DNA from: Cohnella fermenti
Lineage (GTDB): Bacteria > Bacillota > Bacilli > Paenibacillales > Paenibacillaceae
DNA: 64,000 bases
Direction of reading: 5' to 3'
Assembly: GCF_004801405.1 (NCBI RefSeq)
Contig: NZ_SSOB01000011.1
Location: 1-64,000 of the forward strand
Position numbers and translations under genes: made by a program
Shown here: piece after piece, positions 16,961-23,427 of the stretch
How the letters are laid out: each line of letters starts with the position of its first letter
How positions within the stretch are numbered: the stretch's first letter is position 1
The notes under the pieces: model-generated
Told to the model about the DNA's origin: nothing
Database searches by the model: none
Seen by the model: only the letters and a program-made list of their open reading frames with translations

Positions 16961-18277
16961 TTATCCTCTGGATGCCAATCCGTCCTGAATCGTCTTCACC
17001 ATGTTGTCCAGCGTCGTCTGAATATCAAGGCTCGGATTGTCCCAGAGGGAGATAAACGTTGCCTTCAGCGCTTCCCAGGCGAGGTCCATGCCCGAATTCG
17101 ACGGCATCGGAGTGGAATGGGCGAACTGCTGAACGAATCCGCTCGTAATCGGATCGCCGGCGATCAGCGGATCTTCTCCGGCTTCCTTGTTCGCCGGAAT
17201 CGCCCCGGTCATCCGGTAGTTGAGCAGTTGGTTCTCCTTGCTGCTCGCGAAGGAAGCGAACAGGCGCGCCGCTTGCGGATAATTCGAATAGGAATTGACG
17301 TAATACGACTTAACGCCCGAGAAGGACATCGCGTCGTTGCCGTTCGGCAGCTTGGGCAGCGGAGCGACGCCGAAGTTGACCGAATCCTTGAAGGCCGCAA
17401 CGGACCAAGGACCGTCGATATTGAGCGCAAGCTTGCCTTCCTTGAACAACTGCGTCTTGACGTCGTAGGTAATGTCGCCCGCGTTCATCGGCAGAATCTT
17501 CTTCAACGAGCGGAGGAATTCGAAGCCCTTCGCCGTGTCTCCCTTGTTCAATCCGATGTCGTTGTCGTCTGCACCGAACAGATAGCCTCCGTACCCGCCG
17601 ATGAACGGATAGGAGTAATAGCCGACGAACTCCCACATGATCGCGTATTTTTTCTGAGCGGCATCCGTATAGGTCTCGCCGAACTTCAGAACCTCATCCC
17701 AGGTCTTCGGAGGCTCCGGGAACAAATCCTTGTTGTAGAACAGCGCATACGTCTCGATCGACTTCGGATAGCCGTACAGAGTGCCTTCGTAGGTCGATGC
17801 GTTCAGGGCCGCTTCGACGGACGAAGCCCGCGTCTCGTCCTCGAAGACATCGTTAGGCAGCAGCAGGCCCGCCTTCGCCGCCAGGCCGAGCTGGTCGTGC
17901 GGCAGCGTCAGCACGTCGGCCGCCGTCTTCGAAGGACCGTCGGTCGACAGCCGCGTGCCCTGGTCCCCGCCGGCGACGACCTCTACCGCAACCGGAACGC
18001 CGTACTTCGCCTCGAATGCCGCCCCGACCTGCTTCATGTACTCGACCTGCTCGCTGGCTTCCCAGACAACCAGCTTCGCTCCGGGCTCGGGCTCAAGGCC
18101 CGGTTCTTCTTCGGCGGCCGGACTCCCCTGTGCGGACGGCGATGCCTGAGGCGAAGCCTGGCTCGGCGTCGCACCTTCGGAGCCGCCTCCGTTCGTATTG
18201 CCTCCGCATCCCGCGAGCAGCAACGTCGCGGCCAATAACGCGCTTGCCGTTTGAACCGTTCTTTTTCTAAGTGCCAT
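16961..18277 (-). CDS. malE: Maltose/maltodextrin-type ABC transporter substrate-binding lipoprotein
   Basis: 438 residues from ATG 18277 with GGGAGAGG just upstream; a longer frame exists but lacks a ribosome site. It is a lipoprotein: KR-rich start, hydrophobic core and lipobox LLAGC near residue 24, followed by a Gly/Asn/Ser/Pro-rich linker. The mature part is a family-1 extracellular solute-binding protein (LVVWEASEQVEYMKQVGAAFEAKYGVPV, YGYPKSIETYALFYNKDLFPEPPKTWDEV, LALNIDGPWSVAAFKDS), closely matching Gram-positive MalE/MdxE. It captures maltodextrins outside the membrane for MalFG. It is the first gene of the operon, behind a leader with a terminator-like hairpin. Confidence 0.92.
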   Translation of the reverse strand: MALRKRTVQTASALLAATLLLAGCGGNTNGGGSEGATPSQASPQASPSAQGSPAAEEEPGLEPEPGAKLVVWEASEQVEYMKQVGAAFEAKYGVPVAVEVVAGGDQGTRLSTDGPSKTAADVLTLPHDQLGLAAKAGLLLPNDVFEDETRASSVEAALNASTYEGTLYGYPKSIETYALFYNKDLFPEPPKTWDEVLKFGETYTDAAQKKYAIMWEFVGYYSYPFIGGYGGYLFGADDNDIGLNKGDTAKGFEFLRSLKKILPMNAGDITYDVKTQLFKEGKLALNIDGPWSVAAFKDSVNFGVAPLPKLPNGNDAMSFSGVKSYYVNSYSNYPQAARLFASFASSKENQLLNYRMTGAIPANKEAGEDPLIAGDPITSGFVQQFAHSTPMPSNSGMDLAWEALKATFISLWDNPSLDIQTTLDNMVKTIQDGLASRG

Positions 18278-18350
18278 GTGTTGACCTCTCCCTTTGCCAA
18301 AATGGATAGAATCGTCGACGGTTCCGCTCCCGATCGCTTCCGGACGCAAC

Positions 18351-18400
18351 AAAAAAAGGGCACATCCTCGACGTTACATTAAGTAACCGAGGATGTACCC
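18351..18400 (-). terminator. Terminator-like hairpin in the malE leader (possible attenuator)
   Basis: On the minus strand GGGTACATCCTCG pairs with CGAGGATGTGCCC (one GU pair), extended by GTTAC/GTAAC with a 2-nt bulge, loop TTAAT, then T7. It lies between the strong promoter at 18435-18464 and the malE start at 18277, so transcripts from that promoter must read through it. It could instead be the terminator of the oxidase gene upstream, with malE using another promoter, but none is visible between 18350 and 18277. Confidence 0.85.
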
Positions 18401-18434
18401 TTTTGCGGGTAGCAGGGCCTTCAACTTGGTTCCG

Positions 18435-18464
18435 ATTATAGAATGCAAATAAAAGCGCTTGCAA
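18435..18464 (-). promoter_or_regulatory. Promoter and LacI/CcpA-type operator of the maltose-type operon
   Basis: On the minus strand TTGCAA (18464-18459), 18-bp spacer, TATAAT (18440-18435). The spacer and -35 include TTGCAAGCGCTTTTA, with the palindromic core AAGCGCTT typical of LacI-family operators and one mismatch from the CcpA cre consensus. Binding here would block RNA polymerase directly. Confidence 0.8.
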
Positions 18465-18606
18465 ATGCCATATAGACCGATAAATCCGCTCTGCACGCTT
18501 CTTCTCTTCCTTTTCCTTCCGTTCGCTCTTTGTTTTATTCTTTTTATGGGTTTTTCCCTTTATTTTACTTTGATGATCTTTGGGATACGTGTCGAACTAT
18601 CGCAGC

Positions 18607-18643
18607 GGCGATTTTATGCGATTTCTCGCATTCGTCGGCTTGG
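18607..18643. repeat. Single copy of the dispersed palindromic intergenic repeat
   Basis: GGCGATTTTATGCGATTTCT CGCATTCGTCGGCTTGG is one unit of the family found in larger arrays at 23147-23343 and 42442-42630. The core is a short hairpin (ATGCGA/TCGCAT). The rest of the 18465-18698 gap is pyrimidine-rich with no gene that I can support. Confidence 0.7.
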
Positions 18644-18698
18644 AACCGAATCAACGGAGCGCTCGTGCCCGGAAAGCGAAGCTCGACGCCCGCTCCCT

Positions 18699-19820
18699 CT
18701 ACTCCATCGCCTTGCCGACCTCATAATCGTCCAGGTCGATATCGGTCGCCCGGTCCAGAGCCAGCTTCGCCAACTGGCTGCCCAGATATGGGCCGACCGT
18801 GAGCCCGGATGAGCCTAGCCCGTTGGCCGCGAGCAGCCCGTCCCAGCCCGGGACGGCGCCGATGATCGGCAGGAAGCCGGGGGTGAACGGGCGGAAGCCG
18901 ATCCGCATCTCCGCGAACGTCGCGTTGGCCAGCCCCGGTGCAAGCTCCACTCCCTTGTTCAGAACCTCCTGCATTCCGCCGGCAGTGATTCGCGTATCGT
19001 ACCCTTCGACGTCGTTCTCGTGCGTGGCCCCGATGACGATCCTCCCTTGCTCGAAGGCGAGCAGGTACTGATCGGTCGGCGGCATGATTACCGGCCAATC
19101 GCCGGTGGCCGGCTCGTTCGCCAACTGAAGATGCATGATCTGCGCCTTCTGATAGCCGACGCTCAGACGGATGCCAAGCGGCAGCAGCAGCTCTCTCGCC
19201 CAGGCTCCGGCGCAGACGATTGTCTTGTCCGCCTCGAAGCGGCGTTCGCCGACCATGGCCCCGACGACTCGCCCGCCTTCCCGGATCAACTTCGCGTCCC
19301 CATGGACAAGCGTCGCCCCATGCCGGACAGCCGAGCGGATCAGCGCATCGCGAAGAGCCCGTCCGTCCACGCGGGCGGCGCCGCCGACCCGAACGGCCCG
19401 ATAGCCTCCGGCCAGCGGCGGGAACGCTTCACGGACCTCCCCCTCGTCCAGCCTCGTTATCTCGCCGATCTCCGGAGCGTCCGTTAGCCGCAAGGTTGCC
19501 CTCTCCTCCATCTTGACGATTTTCCCAGGATCGGTATGAAGGCTCAGAGCGCCGACCCGGGCGTAGCCGGTATCGGTCTCCCCTTCCCGCTTAAGCTGCG
19601 CGATCAGCTCCGGATAATGCCGCGCGCCGGCCTTGGCCAACCGGTACCACGCCTGATTGCGCCGCTGCGACAGCCAGGGACAGATAATGCCGGCCGCCGC
19701 GTCCGTCGCCTGCCCCGCGTCCTTGCGATCGATCAAGACAACCGCCGCTCCTTGCCTTGCCAGCTCGTATGCGGTCGAAGCCCCGAGAATGCCCGCTCCG
19801 ATGACGATAACTTTGTTCAT
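18699..19820 (-). CDS. FAD-dependent oxidoreductase of the glycine oxidase / D-amino-acid oxidase family
   Basis: 373 residues. The N-terminal dinucleotide-binding motif is VIVIGAGILGASTAYELARQGAAVVLIDR. Other DAO features are AAGIICPWLSQRRNQAWYRL, the substrate-domain segment and the C-terminal second FAD contact ANGLGSSGLTVGPYLG. The family oxidises primary or secondary amines or D-amino acids to imino acids. ThiO-type glycine oxidase is one possibility, but no thiamine genes are nearby, so the substrate is open; the CPWLSQRRNQAWY segment is typical of DadA-like members in Gram-positives. It is a single-gene unit; the next gene upstream is the recombinase. Confidence 0.85.
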   Translation of the reverse strand: MNKVIVIGAGILGASTAYELARQGAAVVLIDRKDAGQATDAAAGIICPWLSQRRNQAWYRLAKAGARHYPELIAQLKREGETDTGYARVGALSLHTDPGKIVKMEERATLRLTDAPEIGEITRLDEGEVREAFPPLAGGYRAVRVGGAARVDGRALRDALIRSAVRHGATLVHGDAKLIREGGRVVGAMVGERRFEADKTIVCAGAWARELLLPLGIRLSVGYQKAQIMHLQLANEPATGDWPVIMPPTDQYLLAFEQGRIVIGATHENDVEGYDTRITAGGMQEVLNKGVELAPGLANATFAEMRIGFRPFTPGFLPIIGAVPGWDGLLAANGLGSSGLTVGPYLGSQLAKLALDRATDIDLDDYEVGKAME

Positions 19821-19921
19821 TCCCCTAATCCTTCCCGTTCTCTATCCGCCTGCTATCCATACTACCATCTTCCGTTCCTCGGATGAAGCATGAATAAAAC
19901 TCCGCAATTCGGGTAAACTAA

Positions 19922-19955
19922 AAAATGTCGAACAATATTGATTGTTCGACATTTT
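19922..19955. repeat. Perfect 15-bp inverted repeat downstream of the recombinase (left end)
   Basis: The arms AAAATGTCGAACAAT (19922-19936) and ATTGTTCGACATTTT (19941-19955) surround ATTG. A 23-bp part recurs in inverted orientation at 20990-21012, just upstream of the same gene. Read on the minus strand it is followed by T's, so it can also act as the recombinase terminator. The 19821-19921 gap to the oxidase is otherwise featureless. Confidence 0.85.
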
Positions 19956-20001
19956 GCAGTGCTTTATTCCTATTTGTAAGGATTATATCCTACTTCTGGA
20001 A

Positions 20002-20964
20002 TCAGAACAAGACCTCATCTATTAAATGTCTCATACTATCTGCCACGAAATCCGGCGCATTCTTCTGCATCAACTCCACGGTGTGCAGATATCTCTGCGT
20101 GGTATTGATCTGCATATGCCCAAGCGTATGCTGAACCTGTTGAAGGGACGCTCCGTTCAGCAGCGCCATCGTAGCATTCGTATGGCGAAGCCAGTGCGGA
20201 GTAACCTTCTTGTCGATTCCGCATTCCTTGCAGGCGATCTCGAGAATTCGCTCCACTTGACGGACGGACAAGGGGAATATCCGCTGATCGGTGTCGGCGT
20301 TCATGCCGCGAGACTTCAGCTTCGTGCGAATGGCCGGGATATTATGCAGCTTCCATAAGGCCTCCGGAACCTTGACCTGCCGGCTCTTGCCTCCCTTGCC
20401 GTTGACGATGCTTAGCCACACCCCGCTGTCCGACGGGCCTTTGATAAAGTCCCCCCAGCCGATCTGAGTCAATTCGGACACCCTCAAGCCGAGTATCGCC
20501 ATATCCAGCGCCATCATCCAGTCCCGCATGCCTTTCTTGCGGAGGTACTCAAGCAGCAGCGTGAGTTCGGCTTGCGTCAAATAATGATGGCCGCTCGTCA
20601 CGTGGATTCGCGGCAATCGGACACGAGATGCGGGGTTGTGCGTGAACAAGCCGATATTGGCGTCGCTCCCCCATTTAAAGAAGGAGCGAAGAGGCGCAAT
20701 TAAACTGGCGACGGCCGAAGGAGACAAGGATTTGGAAGCCTCGTTTCGCCCAAGCAAAGAAGCTTTATAGCGCTCCACGTCATGCCACGTCACGTCCCGC
20801 ATCGGCTTCGAGCCCATAAACGACCTGAAATTCATTAAGGCCCTTCTATAATTCCGAATGGTATTCGGCCTGTGATAGCCTCCGAGGAAGCATTCCACCA
20901 TCTGTTCGTCGTCCAGCTCCAAACTTTGACTTATCTCCCGATCTTCTACGGTCCCGACACGCAT
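20002..20964 (-). CDS. Tyrosine recombinase / phage-type integrase
   Basis: 320 residues from ATG 20964, with AGGGAGG at 8 nt; a TTG 30 bp further up lies inside the repeat and is less likely. It has an N-terminal SAM-like core-binding domain (NTIRNYRRALMNFRSFMG, about 35-115) and the C-terminal catalytic domain with the full set of residues: Arg161 (GLRVSELTQI), Lys190 (NGKGGKSRQV), His257-x-x-Arg260 (HWLRHTNATM), His283 (LGHMQINTT) and nucleophile Tyr292 (QRYLHTV). It looks active. No excisionase, transposase or phage gene accompanies it. The gene is bracketed by inverted repeats, so it may be a single-gene mobile or invertible unit, or a recombinase acting on its own sites. Confidence 0.92.
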   Translation of the reverse strand: MRVGTVEDREISQSLELDDEQMVECFLGGYHRPNTIRNYRRALMNFRSFMGSKPMRDVTWHDVERYKASLLGRNEASKSLSPSAVASLIAPLRSFFKWGSDANIGLFTHNPASRVRLPRIHVTSGHHYLTQAELTLLLEYLRKKGMRDWMMALDMAILGLRVSELTQIGWGDFIKGPSDSGVWLSIVNGKGGKSRQVKVPEALWKLHNIPAIRTKLKSRGMNADTDQRIFPLSVRQVERILEIACKECGIDKKVTPHWLRHTNATMALLNGASLQQVQHTLGHMQINTTQRYLHTVELMQKNAPDFVADSMRHLIDEVLF

Positions 20965-20989
20965 TCGGCCAGCCTCCCTCTCTGCTTCA

Positions 20990-21012
20990 AACAATCAATA
21001 TTGTTCGACATT
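20990..21012. repeat. Half copy of the recombinase-flanking repeat (right end)
   Basis: 23 bp containing CAATCAATATTGTTCGACAT are identical to the reverse complement of positions 19924-19946. It lies 26 bp upstream of the recombinase ATG, where the promoter or operator would be. Unlike the left copy the outer arm is missing, so the dyad is incomplete here. Confidence 0.85.
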
Positions 21013-21067
21013 GGGCCACTGCGCTTCCCCAATAGTGCTAGAAACAAGAATAGGAAGTGACCTTGCC

Positions 21068-21649
21068 TTGAAAGCTTCTCTTCTCGCCGGTCTTCGGACC
21101 TTAGGGCGACAGTTGGATTCCATTACCTTCTCGCATTGCCTGCGAGTGGGCTTGCTTGCGCAAGCCGCGTCTGTTCATCTGCGCATGTCCGACGAAGATC
21201 GAAGCAAGTTCGCTCTCGCCTGCTGTTTCCACGACATTGGCAAGCTGCGCATTCCTTCATCGATCCTGATGAAGAACTCGTCTCTCGAACCATTCGAAGC
21301 CAGACAATTGCGCGACCATCCGATATATGGGCTGGAATATACCGCCCAGCTTGGATGGAACGATTCGCGCATGCTGGAGACGATCCGCTCTCACCACGAA
21401 CGGTGGGACGGATCGGGTTATCCGGACGGATTGTCCGGGGAAGGCATCCCGGCCTGGGCCCGCCTGTGCGCGGTGATCGACGCCTATGACGCCATGGTTC
21501 AGCCGCGGTCCTACAACTGCGTCAAGTCGATCCCGGAAGCGATGGAAGAGCTGGATCTTCAGCGGAATGCCCACTTCGACAGCGCGTGCATCGACTTGTT
21601 CTTCCGCATTCCGAGATCGACCATCGAATCGATTCATTGCATATCTTAG
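21068..21649 (+). CDS. Short HD-GYP domain protein
   Basis: 193 residues from a TTG at 21068 that follows AGGAAGTGA; upstream starts fall inside the repeat. Nearly the whole protein is an HD-GYP domain: HDIGK at 55-59 and HHERWDGSGYP at 109-119, followed by CAVIDAYDAMVQPRSY. HD-GYP proteins are metal-dependent phosphodiesterases for c-di-GMP or related dinucleotides; the key motifs are intact. There is no sensor domain and no membrane segment. It is 36 bp upstream of the second HD-GYP gene on the same strand, so a co-transcribed pair is likely. It could serve as a catalytic partner of the degenerate neighbour. Confidence 0.82.
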   Translation: MKASLLAGLRTLGRQLDSITFSHCLRVGLLAQAASVHLRMSDEDRSKFALACCFHDIGKLRIPSSILMKNSSLEPFEARQLRDHPIYGLEYTAQLGWNDSRMLETIRSHHERWDGSGYPDGLSGEGIPAWARLCAVIDAYDAMVQPRSYNCVKSIPEAMEELDLQRNAHFDSACIDLFFRIPRSTIESIHCIS

Positions 21650-21685
21650 TTCCCAATTCCATATGACAAGGCAGGATGACGACCC

Positions 21686-22801
21686 ATGACTCAAATCCCA
21701 ACCGGAAGCGCTCTTCCGGGACAGACGTTGGCCAAAGCCGTCGTCAGCAAGAGCGGAATGGTTATTCTCGGGGCCGGAACCCGCTTGACCGAGCATTACA
21801 TTGCAAGACTTAAGAAGCTTGGCGTTCCTGATATCTCCATACGCAGGGAAGCTCCTCCTTCCCCTTCTCCTTCTCCCCCGGCGCCGGAGGTGCCTTCCCG
21901 TCCGCGGGACGGCGGCGGCGACGGCTTCAAGACCTCCCTTGCCGCGGTCAAAGAAGCGGTGGAAGAATTCAAGGACAGCGAAGCGATTCGCAAGCGCTTG
22001 TCCGTCCCGATGCTCGGTCAGCGCTTCTTCCGCATCTACGGGCAATTGCTCGACTTGATCGGCCGCCAGCCCGTCATCATGGAGCAATTGGCGGCGCTGC
22101 ACAGGAAGGACCCGTTCCTGTTCCGGCATGCGATGAACGTCTCCGCTTACTCCGCCATCGTCGGCTTCGCCAACGGATACGGCGAGTCGCAGCTTTACGA
22201 GCTGACCTTGTCCGCCCTCTTGTCCGACATCGGGATGACCGGCGTGCCGACGGCTCTGTATGCCAAGTCCGACACGCTGTCGAGGGACGAGAAGGAGCGA
22301 ATCGAAGCTCATACGCTCGAAGGGTATCAGCAGCTTGTCCGTCTGGAGGGCATCCCCCATACGGCCGCCGTGTGCGCCTTGCAGCACCATGAGAGATACG
22401 ACGGGTCCGGTTATCCGTTCGGCATCCGGAAGGAAGAGATTCATCCCTATGCGCAGATTATCGGGATCGCCGACATCTACGATGCGCTCGTATCTCCCCG
22501 CTATCACCGCAAAGCGTACACTCCCGGCGAAGCGATCGAGTATTTATTGGGATCGGGCGACACATTGTTTAATCTGCCCTACGTCAAGCTATTCGTCAGC
22601 CATGTCTCTATCTATCCGGTTGGAACACGCGTTCAACTCAATAGCGGACAAACCGCCGTCATCACATCGGTCGATCCCTCCTTCGTCCAACGCCCCATCG
22701 TCAGAATCATTCAGGAACCGGATGGCAGTATCGTTCTTTATCCGTACGAACTCGATTTAAAAGACCGGCTCGAGGTGGTTATCTCGGATATCGTCCAATA
22801 G
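21686..22801 (+). CDS. HD-GYP domain protein with degenerate HD motif
   Basis: 371 residues. Residues 1-55 form a DUF3391-like start (GQTLAKAVVSKSGMVILGAGTRLT), then a Pro/Ser linker (55-75), a helical region (80-145) and an HD-GYP domain. The signature HHERYDGSGYP at 234-244 and IADIYDALVSPRYHRKAYTP are present, but the HD dyad reads SDIGM at 180-184, so a metal-binding His is replaced by Ser. The C-terminal about 80 residues (VGTRVQLNSGQTAVITSVD) are the PilZ-like extension found in many HD-GYP proteins. Activity may be lost or altered; a c-di-GMP-binding or regulatory role is possible. The intact small HD-GYP protein is encoded just upstream. Confidence 0.85.
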   Translation: MTQIPTGSALPGQTLAKAVVSKSGMVILGAGTRLTEHYIARLKKLGVPDISIRREAPPSPSPSPPAPEVPSRPRDGGGDGFKTSLAAVKEAVEEFKDSEAIRKRLSVPMLGQRFFRIYGQLLDLIGRQPVIMEQLAALHRKDPFLFRHAMNVSAYSAIVGFANGYGESQLYELTLSALLSDIGMTGVPTALYAKSDTLSRDEKERIEAHTLEGYQQLVRLEGIPHTAAVCALQHHERYDGSGYPFGIRKEEIHPYAQIIGIADIYDALVSPRYHRKAYTPGEAIEYLLGSGDTLFNLPYVKLFVSHVSIYPVGTRVQLNSGQTAVITSVDPSFVQRPIVRIIQEPDGSIVLYPYELDLKDRLEVVISDIVQ

Positions 22802-22832
22802 GAGCCGGAACAAAGCCGGAACAAACAAAAAA

Positions 22833-22857
22833 GACCGTTCCCATAAACAGAACGGCC
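22833..22857 (-). terminator. Minus-strand terminator with no clear gene upstream
   Basis: GACCGTTC and GAACGGCC form the stem; on the minus strand it is followed by TTTTTTG. It faces leftwards, toward the end of the HD-GYP gene, and therefore ends a transcript that would start to its right, around 23000. No intact gene is seen in 22860-23040, only a short open stretch that looks like a gene remnant. Confidence 0.65.
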
Positions 22858-23146
22858 CTGCGGTCTCGTTGTCAAAACAAAGAAGTGGAATCATCAGGTT
22901 CGGCAGCCCGTTCGCAACAGCTTGCTTCAGGAACAGGTCGGCGCCTGCAGCTCGTCCTTGTGCAGCCACTGCTCGGTATGAATGATCAGACAGTATCATT
23001 AAGTATATCTTATCCGTTCCTATTGGAAAAGTTAAACTAAATGATCCGGCGAAATATGCTCTACTGCGCGGTGGGCGGAGCGAGGGTGGAGCGAGAGGTG
23101 GAGTGAGGGGGGCGAAGCGAGAGATGGTGCGTGTTCCCAGATGACT

Positions 23147-23343
23147 TTGGCGATTTTATATGAATTTTCACATTCATCGGCTTAAATTCGCAGGCAATCG
23201 AGGCGTTTTATGCGATTTTTAGCATATATCCGGCTCCGTTAGCCGGAATTTCCTCCACGAATGCGATTTTTCGCATATAATCGGGCGATGTCCCCGCTTT
23301 GGGGCTGCTCCAATACGGTTTTTCACATAAATCACATAAAAGG
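23147..23343. repeat. Four-unit palindromic intergenic element, copy 1
   Basis: Four hairpin units in a row built on GCGATTTT...GCATATATCCGGCT and ATGCGATTTTTCGCAT variants, with the spacer GTTAGCCGGAATT. The order of units matches the element at 42442-42630. It lies in the gap between an HD-GYP gene and the GH3 gene, close to the latter's terminator. The preceding 23060-23130 is a purine-rich GGAGCGAG low-complexity stretch. No coding frame is supported. Confidence 0.85.
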
Positions 23344-23357
23344 CGGCAGCCAACAAA

Positions 23358-23403
23358 CAAGCCCTTGCCCGGCGCCGATGAATCGGGCCGAAGCAAGGGC
23401 TTG
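23358..23403 (-). terminator. Terminator of the GH3 gene
   Basis: The perfect 11-bp arms CAAGCCCTTGC and GCAAGGGCTTG enclose a CG-rich inner stem, with TTTGTTGG after it on the minus strand, starting 25 bp past the GH3 stop codon. Confidence 0.8.
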
Positions 23404-23427
23404 CTTATTCTGGCGATGACAGGAAGG

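Noticed and set aside
18351..18424. T-box or RAT antiterminator in the malE leader
   Set aside because: No T-box consensus, no specifier-loop architecture and no RAT-like sequence could be found; only a terminator-type hairpin is supported.
22757..22999. 80-codon minus-strand frame overlapping the end of the second HD-GYP gene
   Set aside because: No ribosome site, antisense to the conserved end of HD-GYP and interrupted by a terminator hairpin.
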